Assembly: GCA_040219135.1 (NCBI GenBank)
Contig: JAVJTA010000014.1
Location: 124,001-188,000 of the forward strand
From: UBA7803 sp040219135
GTDB lineage: Bacteria > Pseudomonadota > Gammaproteobacteria > Pseudomonadales > Azotimanducaceae
Reading direction: 5' to 3'
Length of the DNA stretch: 64,000 nt
Shown piece by piece: positions 50,027 to 57,995 of the stretch; the first letter of the stretch is position 1; each line of letters opens with the position of its first letter. The translations under genes were made by a program, and so were the position numbers. The notes under the pieces were generated by a model that saw only the letters and a list, made by a program, of their open reading frames with translations, had not been told where the DNA came from and did not search any database.

Positions 50027-52012
50027 ATGTTCAAGAAGATCCTCATTGCCAACCGGGGCGAGATCGCCTGCCGGGTCATCAAATCCGCCCGCGCCATGGG
50101 TATCCGCACGGTGGCCGTGTACTCCGATGCCGACGCGCGCGCGCTGCACGTGCGCATGGCGGACGAAGCCGTCCACATCGGCGCCGCTGCGGCCTCCGAG
50201 AGCTATCTGGTCATAGACCGGATCGTCCAGGCATGCAGAGACACCGGCGCCGAAGCGGTGCATCCCGGCTACGGCTTTCTGTCGGAGAACGCGCGCTTCT
50301 GCCAGGCCCTCGACGCGGCCGGGATCGTGTTCATCGGACCGCGCGTGCACGCCATCACCAGCATGGGCGACAAGATCACCTCGAAACGCCTCGCCGCCGA
50401 CGCCGGCGTCAACACGATTCCCGGTTTCACCGGCGAGATCGAGGGGGCCGACCACGCCGTGCAGATCGCCCGGGACATCGGCTATCCGGTCATGCTGAAG
50501 GCCAGCGCCGGTGGCGGCGGCAAGGGTATGCGCGTGGTGCGCAACGACGAGGAATGCCGCGACGGCTTCAAGGCGGCGGCCAACGAAGCACGGTCCAGCT
50601 TCGGTGACGATCGCGTGTTCGCCGAGAAGTTCATCGAGGAGCCGCGGCACATCGAAATCCAGGTGCTCGCCGACAGCCACGGCAACACCATCTACCTCGG
50701 CGAGCGCGAGTGTTCGATTCAACGCCGCCACCAGAAAGTCATCGAAGAAGCGCCCTCACCGTTCCTCGATGAAGCCACCCGCCGCGCCATGGGCGAGCAG
50801 GCCGTCGCCCTGGCCCGGGCCGTGGACTACTGCTCAGCCGGCACGGTGGAGTTCATCGTCGACGCCGACAAGAACTTCTTCTTTCTGGAGATGAACACCC
50901 GACTGCAGGTCGAACACCCTGTCACCGAACTGGTGACGGGTCAGGATCTGGTGGAGTTGATGATCCGTGTCGCCGCCGGCGAGACGCTGCCGCTGGCCCA
51001 GGACGACGTGCGGCTCACCGGCTGGGCCATCGAGGCCCGGGTCTACGCGGAAGATCCGTTCCGCAACTTCCTGCCATCCATCGGCCGGCTGACCCGCTAC
51101 CGACCGCCTCGGGAGACGCAGAGTGTGCGTGTCGACACGGGCATCGAGGAAGGCAGCGAAGTCTCCATGTTCTACGACCCGATGATCGCCAAGCTGGTGA
51201 CCTATGGCGAAACCCGCGACGTGGCCATCGAGCGCATGGCCGACGCGCTGGATGCCTATTACATCCGCGGCGTGAGCCACAACATCAGCTTTCTCAACGC
51301 GCTGATCCTGCATCCGCGATTCAAAGAAGGCCGGCTCACCACCAACTTCATCGCCGAGGAGTACCCGGACGGTTTCCACGCCGCCGACGTACCCCAGAGC
51401 AATCCGCTGGTGCCGATCGCGGTCGCGGCGGTGGTGCATCAGCGCCACGTCACCCGCACCGCCGATCTCACCGGACAGATCCGCCGCTTCGAGCGGCGCA
51501 TCCGCCACGACTGGGTGGCGGTCGCCGGCAAGACCCACTACCCGCTGAGCGTCCGGGAAGTGGACCACGGCTTCGAGGTGCTCCACGACGACCATGTCTA
51601 CCGGGTGGTCACGGACTGGCATTTCGGTGACAACCTGGTCCACGCGGAGGTGAACGGACGCGCGGTCGCCGTGCAGATCGACGCTCATCGGGCCGGCTAC
51701 CGGCTGTTCCACCGCGGCGCCGAGCTCGAACTGCTGCTGCTGTCCCCGGTCGAGGCGGAACTCACCCGGCACATGCTGGAGAAGACGCCACCGGACCTGT
51801 CCAAGTTCCTGCTGTCTCCCATGCCGGGTCTGCTGATGCGCCTTCTGGTCGGCGAAGGCGACGAAGTCAAAGCCGGGGAGGAACTCGCGGTGGTGGAAGC
51901 GATGAAGATGGAGAACAGCCTGCGGGCCGGAGACGACGGCGTGGTCAAGAAGATCCTCGCCGGCGAGGGCGACAGCCTGGCGGTGGATCAGCCGATTCTC
52001 GAGTTCGAGTAG
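50027..52012 (+). CDS. pccA: Propionyl-CoA carboxylase alpha subunit (biotin carboxylase plus BCCP)
   Basis: 661 residues. The ATP-grasp biotin carboxylase region has KILIANRGEIACRVIKSA, HPGYGFLSENARF, KASAGGGGKGMRVV, ERECSIQRRHQKVIEEAPS and EMNTRLQVEHPVTE. A linking BT domain precedes the C-terminal biotin carrier, where VVEAMKMEN carries the biotinyl Lys627. With PccB it makes methylmalonyl-CoA from propionyl-CoA, ATP and bicarbonate. No biotin ligase is in the window. It converges on the bL12-like small gene with only 22 bases between stops. Confidence 0.95.
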   Translation: MFKKILIANRGEIACRVIKSARAMGIRTVAVYSDADARALHVRMADEAVHIGAAAASESYLVIDRIVQACRDTGAEAVHPGYGFLSENARFCQALDAAGIVFIGPRVHAITSMGDKITSKRLAADAGVNTIPGFTGEIEGADHAVQIARDIGYPVMLKASAGGGGKGMRVVRNDEECRDGFKAAANEARSSFGDDRVFAEKFIEEPRHIEIQVLADSHGNTIYLGERECSIQRRHQKVIEEAPSPFLDEATRRAMGEQAVALARAVDYCSAGTVEFIVDADKNFFFLEMNTRLQVEHPVTELVTGQDLVELMIRVAAGETLPLAQDDVRLTGWAIEARVYAEDPFRNFLPSIGRLTRYRPPRETQSVRVDTGIEEGSEVSMFYDPMIAKLVTYGETRDVAIERMADALDAYYIRGVSHNISFLNALILHPRFKEGRLTTNFIAEEYPDGFHAADVPQSNPLVPIAVAAVVHQRHVTRTADLTGQIRRFERRIRHDWVAVAGKTHYPLSVREVDHGFEVLHDDHVYRVVTDWHFGDNLVHAEVNGRAVAVQIDAHRAGYRLFHRGAELELLLLSPVEAELTRHMLEKTPPDLSKFLLSPMPGLLMRLLVGEGDEVKAGEELAVVEAMKMENSLRAGDDGVVKKILAGEGDSLAVDQPILEFE

Positions 52013-52034
52013 CGGACGCCCCGGAGGAGCTTCC

Positions 52035-52298
52035 TCACAGAAGGTAGACTGCCGCCGCGAGCCCGCCCAGAAGCACCAGCACGGCCACCAGCCGCAGGGT
52101 GCTGGAGTCCTCGCGGGCGTTGCGCCTCTGCGGCGCCCCGCCGCCGACCCGGCCCGACGCTGACTCCACGCGCTCCTTGGCCTCCTTCAGGCCGAGCCCG
52201 AGTTCCTCGCGGACGATGCGGATCGCCTCGATCTTGCGGCCCGCCTGCATGGCGCGCGCGGCGCCGGCAGGAAGCGTGTCGTTGGATGCGTCGGCCAT
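52035..52298 (-). CDS. Small membrane protein with ribosomal L7/L12 C-terminal-like segment
   Basis: 87 residues. The segment KIEAIRIVREELGLGLKEAK (22-41) mirrors the K-I-x-V-I-K-x-(V/L)-R-x-x-T-x-L-x-L-x-E-A-K helix of the L7/L12 C-terminal domain. A low-complexity linker and a single C-terminal membrane helix (LRLVAVLVLLGGLAAAVYLL, 68-87) follow, with the tail in the membrane. Such tail-anchored bL12-like micro-proteins recur in Proteobacteria and are not known to be ribosomal. Converging with pccA; 32 bases from gss. Confidence 0.7.
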   Translation of the reverse strand: MADASNDTLPAGAARAMQAGRKIEAIRIVREELGLGLKEAKERVESASGRVGGGAPQRRNAREDSSTLRLVAVLVLLGGLAAAVYLL

Positions 52299-52329
52299 GG
52301 GATCCTCCGCCGATTCAGGTCAGTGGCTT

Positions 52330-54282
52330 TCAGATATGGTAGCCCGCCTCCAGATCCACACGGCCGGGCCAGTCCTCCTCGAGGAACCCGGCATCGTCGA
52401 GCACGCGCAGCGCCACCATGTCGCTGTCGGCGGTGATCACGGCACTCGGATCGATGCGCAGGCAGGCGCCGGCGTAGGTGCCGGCCGCGGAGAACGTGCA
52501 CACCTGCACGTAGTCGCCGTCCAGGTACGGCAGCGGGAACAGCGCCTGATAGATCTGATCTCTTTTCTCGAAGTTACCTGATGTTTCCTCAATAACACTT
52601 TGATTTTCATCAAACATCAGGATGTTCGCGCCGCAGCGGCCGACGATGGGCTTCTGTACGAACCCGCCCGTGCGGAGGCTGTCGGTGAGTTCGAACGCCG
52701 AGTCGAGCAGGTACGGATGATCCGGGAACAACTCGCACAGGACCGGCAGTATCGCCTTGTTGCTCGGAATCAGCGTCCACAGCGGTTCGTAGACCATTAC
52801 CTCCGGGCGCAGCAGCACGTCCACCAGCCGCGGTCGCGGATGACGCCCCGGCTGCGGCAGCATGACGTCGGCCTCGTCGTCCTCGCACTCTTCGCGGAGC
52901 TGATCCAGGGCCGTCTCCCAGGCCCAGGTCTTCCACACCCAGAGAATTCGCTGCCCGTCAGCGTCGACCACTTCGCCGGCCTCGTTCCAGTGAACGTCGG
53001 CCATTCCGTGGAGCAGCTTCGACCGTACCCCGGCGGCCTGCAGCGCCTCCTGCATGAACAGCCCGTGATAGGTCTCCTCGAGATCGCGGTCGATCATGAT
53101 GTGCAGCACGTCGTCGGGCCCGCGCCGCCGCGCGGCGTCGCTGTCGCGCCAGGCATCCGCCAGCTCCTTGAGCAGCGGCGCGCCCGGGTCGCGGCCGACC
53201 TGGCAGCCGAAGTGGGCGGCCCAGCGGCCCTGCACCTTGCCGGTGTCCATGTGACACGAGGCGGAGTCGCAGTTGTACTCGTACACCTTGAGCCCCCGGG
53301 ACGAGAGGCTGAAGTCGAAGCGACCGGTGATCATCTGGCTGCGACGGTTGTTCCAGGACTGCTGAATCCGCGGCCAGACGGCGCGCGGGATGGCGAACTT
53401 CTCGAGCAGCTCGTCGTCCCGCAGCACGTACTCGGTGGCGTGCATGAACAGCGCGTGGAGTTCGTTGCTGGCCCGTTCGAGCTCCTCGAGCGCGGTTTCC
53501 GAGACCACGAAGAAGCGGTGCTGGTTGCGTTCCAGGGCGGCGAGCTTGTGACCGCCCATCATGGTGACGTAAGCGGCTTCGTCGGGGTTGGCCACGTTGA
53601 GCCACGAGCTCGCACCCTGACCGGTGTCCGGGACCTGACCGAGGCCGATCTCGAAGAGACGGGAATCCGGCGCCTCGAAGGTCTCGGCGCAGCGGTCGTC
53701 GTCGGTCTGGATCACCCAGCCGAGAATGCCCGCCTCGCCGAACCCGCAGCGCAGCCAGTAGGCGCCGTCCTCGGTGGTCTTGGCCGGGATCTCCCGGGCC
53801 CAGGCCTGACCCGCCGGCCACGGCTGATGGTCGAAATTCTGTTCGGCGATGCGCACCCGATCCGGCAGCGCCTCCACCACCACGGCTACGTGGCCGGTGT
53901 GTTCGAACGTGCCGCCCTCATCCCAGATCAGCAGGCTGCCGGGCTCCGGCGGGCGCCGCGCGCCGTTGCGGAACGAGCGCAGCGGCAGCAGCTCGCCGGA
54001 CTCGACCCGGCGCACCGTGCGCAGGCGGAAGATCTCGTAGGCCATGGCGACGTCGTCGAAGATGTAGCCGCGGTTCAGATACATCCAGCGGCGCGCGTAC
54101 TCCACGCACTGCCACTTGTAGCCCATGTAAACGCCGTCGAGGTAGCTGCGGAACGCGCGCCGGTCCGGATACTCGGCGTCGTCGGCGGTGTCGTAGTCGG
54201 AGGAGTAGGCGGCGACGTCGCCTGCGGCAACGCCGAGCACCGTGCCGAACGGTGCGGGGGGAAGCTTGTGGGCGACACTCAT
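52330..54282 (-). CDS. gss: Bifunctional glutathionylspermidine amidase/synthetase
   Basis: 650 residues from ATG 54282, chosen because it aligns with the E. coli enzyme: amidase Cys59 in KWQCVEYARR, His131 in HTGHVA and Glu147 in RIAEQNF then fall at the same residue numbers. A GTG at 54312 would add ten residues. The C-terminal ATP-grasp synthetase contains VWPRIQQSWNNRRSQMITGRFD, KVYEYNCDSASCH, VWKTWAWET, LLRPEVMVYEPLWTLIPSNKAILP and VGRCGANI. It makes and cleaves glutathione-spermidine conjugates, which in E. coli also modify protein thiols under oxidative stress. It sits right after mce in the propionate region, an unusual context. Confidence 0.93.
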   Translation of the reverse strand: MSVAHKLPPAPFGTVLGVAAGDVAAYSSDYDTADDAEYPDRRAFRSYLDGVYMGYKWQCVEYARRWMYLNRGYIFDDVAMAYEIFRLRTVRRVESGELLPLRSFRNGARRPPEPGSLLIWDEGGTFEHTGHVAVVVEALPDRVRIAEQNFDHQPWPAGQAWAREIPAKTTEDGAYWLRCGFGEAGILGWVIQTDDDRCAETFEAPDSRLFEIGLGQVPDTGQGASSWLNVANPDEAAYVTMMGGHKLAALERNQHRFFVVSETALEELERASNELHALFMHATEYVLRDDELLEKFAIPRAVWPRIQQSWNNRRSQMITGRFDFSLSSRGLKVYEYNCDSASCHMDTGKVQGRWAAHFGCQVGRDPGAPLLKELADAWRDSDAARRRGPDDVLHIMIDRDLEETYHGLFMQEALQAAGVRSKLLHGMADVHWNEAGEVVDADGQRILWVWKTWAWETALDQLREECEDDEADVMLPQPGRHPRPRLVDVLLRPEVMVYEPLWTLIPSNKAILPVLCELFPDHPYLLDSAFELTDSLRTGGFVQKPIVGRCGANILMFDENQSVIEETSGNFEKRDQIYQALFPLPYLDGDYVQVCTFSAAGTYAGACLRIDPSAVITADSDMVALRVLDDAGFLEEDWPGRVDLEAGYHI

Positions 54283-54313
54283 CGGGCGGCTGCCATGCAG
54301 CGGGACCGGCACG

Positions 54314-54745
54314 TCATCCCGCGGACGCCACCCGAGCCTCGCCCACCTCCTCGAGCTCGATCAGGGTCCCGCAGAAATCCTTCGGGTGCAGGAACACCAC
54401 GGGCAGGCCGTGAGCCCCGGTGGTCGGCTTGCCGGTGCCGAGCACCCGGGCGCCGCTCGCCACCATCTGCTCGATGGCGGCGTGGATGTCCTGCACCTCG
54501 TAGCACACGTGGTGCATGCCGCCGCTGGGATTGTTGCCGAGGAACTTCGCCACCGGCGAGTCGTCGCCGAGCGGGTGCAGCAGCTCGATCTTGGTGTTGG
54601 GCAACTCGACGAACACCGTGGTGACCCCATGGTCCGGCAGCGCGACCGGGTCGGATACGCGGGCGCCGAGGGTGCTGCGGTAGACGTCCGCGGCCGCGGC
54701 CAGGTCGGGTACGACGATGGCCACATGGTTGAGCTTGCCGATCAT
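54314..54745 (-). CDS. mce: Methylmalonyl-CoA epimerase
   Basis: 143 residues from ATG 54745, GGAG seven bases upstream; TTG codons at 54748 and 54751 are alternatives. It interconverts (S)- and (R)-methylmalonyl-CoA. It belongs to the vicinal-oxygen-chelate fold: KLNHVAIVVPDLAAAADVYR, then FVELPNTKIELLHPL, GGMHHVCYEVQDIHAA and LIELEEV supply the metal ligands (His, Gln/Glu, His, Glu). It follows the mutase by 30 bases and precedes gss on the same strand, completing the propionyl-CoA to succinyl-CoA route. Confidence 0.93.
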   Translation of the reverse strand: MIGKLNHVAIVVPDLAAAADVYRSTLGARVSDPVALPDHGVTTVFVELPNTKIELLHPLGDDSPVAKFLGNNPSGGMHHVCYEVQDIHAAIEQMVASGARVLGTGKPTTGAHGLPVVFLHPKDFCGTLIELEEVGEARVASAG

Positions 54746-54775
54746 CAACAACTCCAGATCAATTAATTCAATGAG

Positions 54776-56923
54776 TTAACGGTTTTTCCCAGGAATCATC
54801 TTAAGTATTCGGCTGGCGGCGTCCGGGACGTCCGAGCCGGGTCCGAAGATCGCGTGCACGCCGGCGTCCAGCAGCGCCTGGTAGTCCTGGCGCGGGATCA
54901 CGCCGCCGCAGACGACGATCACGTCCTCCAGCCCTTCGGCCTCGAGCCGCTCGATGAGTTCCGGCACCAGAGACTTGTGGCCGCCGGCCAGAGTCGAGAT
55001 TCCGACCACCTGGGCGCGCTCCTCCCGGGCCAGGACCGCGGCCTCCGTCGGCGTCTGAAACAGCTCGCCCATGCTCACCTGAAAGCCGAAGTCGTTGAAC
55101 GCGTTGGAGATGACCTTGGCGCCGCGGTCGTGGCCATCCTGGCCCATCTTCACCACCAGAATGCGCGGCGGCGCGCCCTCGACGTCGGTGAACAGCTTGA
55201 TTTCGTCGCGCACGCGCTGGAACTTCTCGTCGCCGGCGTAGCTCTCGGCATACACGCCCGGGGTCATGCGCGCGACGGCGCGGTGGCGACCGTAGACCTT
55301 CTCCAGCGCCGCCGAGATCTCCCCCACCGTAGCCCGCGCCCGCGCCGCGTCGATGGACAGCGCCAGCAGATTGCCGCTGTTGTCGCTCGCCGCCCGGGTG
55401 AGCGCGTCCAGGGCCCTGTCGACGGCCGCGCCATCGCGGGTCCGCCGCACCTCTTCGAGACGCCGGACCTGCGACTCCCGCACCCGGGCGTTCTCGACTG
55501 CGAGCACGTCGTACTGGGACGTGTCTTCGTCGAGCTTGTATTTGTTGACGCCGACGATGACGTCCTCGCCGCGCTCGATCCGCGCCTGGCGCTGCGCGGC
55601 CGCCTCCTCGATGCGCTGTTTCGGCATGCCCGATTCCACCGCATGGGTCATGCCGCCGAGCTCTTCCACCTCGTCGATCAGCTTGCGCGCGTGCTCGACG
55701 ATGGCGTCGGTCAGACTCTCGACGTAGTAGCTGCCGCCGAGCGGGTCCACGGTGCGGGTGATCTGGGTTTCCTCTGCGAGAATGATCTGGGTGTTGCGGG
55801 CGATTCGAGCCGAAAACGGGGTCGGCAGCGCGATGGCCTCGTCGAAGGCGTTGGTGTGCAGACTCTGGGTGCCGCCGAGCACGGCGGCGAGCGCCTCGAC
55901 GGTGGTGCGCACCACATTGTTGTAGGGATCCTGCTCCTGCAGCGACACGCCCGACGTCTGGCAATGAGTGCGCAGCATCAGCGACGCCGGATTGCGCGGC
56001 TCGAACTGCTTCATCAGGTCGTGCCAGAGAATCCGCGCGGCACGCAGCTTGGCGATCTCCATGAAGAAGTTCATGCCGATGCCGAAGAAGAACGACAACC
56101 GCGGCGCGAACGCGTCCACGTCCAGGCCGCGCGCCAGCGCCGCGCGCACGTACTGCACGCCGTCCGCCAGAGTGAACGCCACCTCCTGCACGGCGTTCGC
56201 GCCGGCCTCCTGCATGTGGTAGCCGGAAATGGAGATGGAGTTGAAGCGCGGCATGTGTTCGGCGGTATAGCCGATGATGTCCGCCACGATGCGCATGCTC
56301 GGTTCCGGCGGGTAGATGTAGGTGTTACGGACCATGAACTCCTTGAGAATGTCGTTCTGGATGGTCCCGGACAGGTCCCTGGCGGCCACACCCTGCTCTT
56401 CCGCGGCGACCACGTAACCGGCCATCACCGGCAGCACGGCACCGTTCATGGTCATGGAAACGGACATCTCATCGAGCGGTATGCCGTCGAACAGAATCTT
56501 CATGTCCTCGACGGAATCGATGGCTACCCCGGCCATGCCGACGTCGCCGGCGACCCGAGGGTGATCCGAGTCGTAGCCGCGATGGGTGGCCAGATCGAAG
56601 GCCACCGACAGCCCCTTCTGACCGGCCCTGAGGTTCTCCCGGTAGAAAGCGTTGGACTCTTCGGCGGTGGAGAAGCCCGCGTACTGGCGGATGGTCCACG
56701 GCCGGTTCGCGTACATGGTGGCGCGCGGGCCGCGGACGAAGGGCGCGAGCCCCGGCAGACTGTCCAGGTGAGCGATGTCCTCGAGATCGCGTTCGGTATA
56801 CAGCGGCTTGATGTCGATGCCTTCCGGCGAGGTCCAGCGCAGATCGTTCAGCGAGCCGTTGCGCAGCTCCTGCTCCGCCAGCTGTTTCCAGTCCTTGCGC
56901 TTCGGCGCCTGCTTCTTACCCAT
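54776..56923 (-). CDS. scpA: Methylmalonyl-CoA mutase, single-chain cobalamin enzyme
   Basis: 715 residues from ATG 56923; a longer frame upstream is noise. It isomerises (R)-methylmalonyl-CoA to succinyl-CoA with adenosylcobalamin. The N-terminal TIM-barrel half has YANRPWTIRQYAGFSTAEESN and SISGYHMQEAGAN. The C-terminal B12 domain has the lower-ligand motif DGHDRG (596-601, His598), GGHKSL and VVCGGVIP. As in bacterial and human mitochondrial enzymes, it probably acts as a homodimer. No meaB chaperone is adjacent. A divergent extended -10 promoter is seen just upstream. Confidence 0.95.
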   Translation of the reverse strand: MGKKQAPKRKDWKQLAEQELRNGSLNDLRWTSPEGIDIKPLYTERDLEDIAHLDSLPGLAPFVRGPRATMYANRPWTIRQYAGFSTAEESNAFYRENLRAGQKGLSVAFDLATHRGYDSDHPRVAGDVGMAGVAIDSVEDMKILFDGIPLDEMSVSMTMNGAVLPVMAGYVVAAEEQGVAARDLSGTIQNDILKEFMVRNTYIYPPEPSMRIVADIIGYTAEHMPRFNSISISGYHMQEAGANAVQEVAFTLADGVQYVRAALARGLDVDAFAPRLSFFFGIGMNFFMEIAKLRAARILWHDLMKQFEPRNPASLMLRTHCQTSGVSLQEQDPYNNVVRTTVEALAAVLGGTQSLHTNAFDEAIALPTPFSARIARNTQIILAEETQITRTVDPLGGSYYVESLTDAIVEHARKLIDEVEELGGMTHAVESGMPKQRIEEAAAQRQARIERGEDVIVGVNKYKLDEDTSQYDVLAVENARVRESQVRRLEEVRRTRDGAAVDRALDALTRAASDNSGNLLALSIDAARARATVGEISAALEKVYGRHRAVARMTPGVYAESYAGDEKFQRVRDEIKLFTDVEGAPPRILVVKMGQDGHDRGAKVISNAFNDFGFQVSMGELFQTPTEAAVLAREERAQVVGISTLAGGHKSLVPELIERLEAEGLEDVIVVCGGVIPRQDYQALLDAGVHAIFGPGSDVPDAASRILKMIPGKNR

Positions 56924-56960
56924 GACCGATGTCCCGAGGTGCGGTGAGTGCCAGGTGCCG

Positions 56961-56969
56961 AGTATATCA
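56961..56969 (-). promoter_or_regulatory. Extended -10 promoter of the methylmalonyl-CoA mutase gene
   Basis: Minus strand TGATATACT: a TGn extension followed by TATACT (five of six consensus). There is no good -35 at 16-18 bases upstream, as expected for extended -10 promoters. It is 38 bases ahead of the ATG; transcription would start near 56954. Confidence 0.4.
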
Positions 56970-56989
56970 ATTCCCCCGTTTTTCCGATG

Positions 56990-57010
56990 TCGGGGCTCAA
57001 TTAATCCCGA
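56990..57010. promoter_or_regulatory. Inverted repeat in the mutase/ion-channel divergent region
   Basis: TCGGG, 11 bases including ATTAAT, then CCCGA. It lies 21-49 bases upstream of the mutase -10 and 24 bases before the channel ATG, where one regulator could affect both genes. Arms are only five bases. Confidence 0.3.
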
Positions 57011-57034
57011 TGGCCGTCGCCTCGAGGCGACTCT

Positions 57035-57907
57035 ATGGTTCGCGCCATGCCGACTCTGCTGCAACCCGTCCAACTGCGCGCTGTGCTGGAGCGACCGCTT
57101 GTCCAGCACAGCGTGCTGGCGCTGATCCTGATCAATGCCGTGAGCCTGGGCCTGGAGACCTCGGCCGATCTCATGGCACGCTGGGGCGGACAGCTGATGG
57201 TCGTAGACCGGATCATCCTCAGCGTGTTCGTCGTCGAGATCCTGGCGCGGATCTACGCCTACCGCGGCCGGTTCTTCCGCGACCCCTGGAGCCTGTTCGA
57301 TTTCTCCGTCGTGGCCATCGCGCTGGTTCCGGCAAGCGGCCCGTTCGCGGTACTGCGTGCCCTGCGGGTACTCCGGGTGCTGCGCATCCTGACCATCGTC
57401 CCCTCGATGCGCCGGGTGGTCGGGGGACTGCTGGCGGCGATCCCGGGCCTCGGCGCCATTGCAGCGGTGCTCGCCCTGGTTTTCTACGTGTTCGCGGTGA
57501 TCGCGACCAACCTGTTCGGCGCGGCGTTTCCCGACTGGTTCGGCGCCATCGGCCCCTCGCTCTACACGCTGTTCCAGATCATGACCCTGGAGAGCTGGTC
57601 CATGGGCATCGTGCGGCCGGTGATGGAGGTGTACCCGCAGGCCTGGGCGTTCTTCATTCCGTTCATTCTGGTAGCCACCTTCACCATGCTGAACCTGTTC
57701 ATCGGCATCATCGTCAACGCCATGCAGCAGTTCCGCGACGACGACGCTGCAGCCGGGCCCGCCCGAGAGGAATCGAGCGATGAACGGGTGATCGCGGAGC
57801 TGCACGCCCTGCGCGCGGAGATCGCCGCGCTGCGCTGCCAGCTCGGCGCGGCCGTGCCAGGACGCGAGGGTCCGCCGCAGCTGCGCGTGTCCGGCGACGC
57901 CGGCTGA
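57035..57907 (+). CDS. NaChBac-type voltage-gated sodium channel
   Basis: 290 residues. Six membrane segments S1-S6 are visible; S4 is RALRVLRVLRILTIVPSMRR with gating arginines 108, 111, 114 and 117. The pore carries TLESWSM (184-190), the selectivity filter of bacterial Nav channels, and S6 ends NLFIGIIVNAMQQF. A C-terminal heptad coil (about 248-275: ERVIAELHALRAEIAALRCQ) should assemble the tetramer. The start ATG 57035 has GAGG at seven bases; codon 5 is an alternative Met. It is divergent from the mutase gene. Bacterial Nav channels are tied to pH homeostasis and motility in alkaliphiles; the role here is unknown. Confidence 0.92.
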   Translation: MVRAMPTLLQPVQLRAVLERPLVQHSVLALILINAVSLGLETSADLMARWGGQLMVVDRIILSVFVVEILARIYAYRGRFFRDPWSLFDFSVVAIALVPASGPFAVLRALRVLRVLRILTIVPSMRRVVGGLLAAIPGLGAIAAVLALVFYVFAVIATNLFGAAFPDWFGAIGPSLYTLFQIMTLESWSMGIVRPVMEVYPQAWAFFIPFILVATFTMLNLFIGIIVNAMQQFRDDDAAAGPAREESSDERVIAELHALRAEIAALRCQLGAAVPGREGPPQLRVSGDAG

Positions 57908-57995
57908 CGCGCCGGCAACGCGGCCGACCGCCCGCATCGCCCCCCGGCCGAGGACGCGGTAGACTGCGGGCTCCGAGGGTACTGGAGGGGAGTCC

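Noticed and set aside
48428..50731. 767-codon minus-strand frame over pccB and pccA
   Set aside because: Antisense to strongly recognised carboxylase subunits; no domain visible.
52000..52034. GAGGA-GCT-TCCTC hairpin between pccA and the bL12-like gene as a terminator
   Set aside because: Only five base pairs and no run of T on either side; too weak for a terminator.
52600..54624. 674-codon plus-strand frame over gss and mce
   Set aside because: Antisense to the glutathionylspermidine synthetase, whose catalytic residues align with E. coli; no family in the plus frame.
54854..56947. 697-codon plus-strand frame over the methylmalonyl-CoA mutase
   Set aside because: Antisense to the mutase, which carries its B12 motif; no recognisable protein on this strand.
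57908..57995. tRNA or small RNA in the gap ahead of the thiolase-like gene
   Set aside because: No cloverleaf, anticodon arm or CCA-type end could be drawn; only the strong GGAGGGGAG ribosome site is visible.
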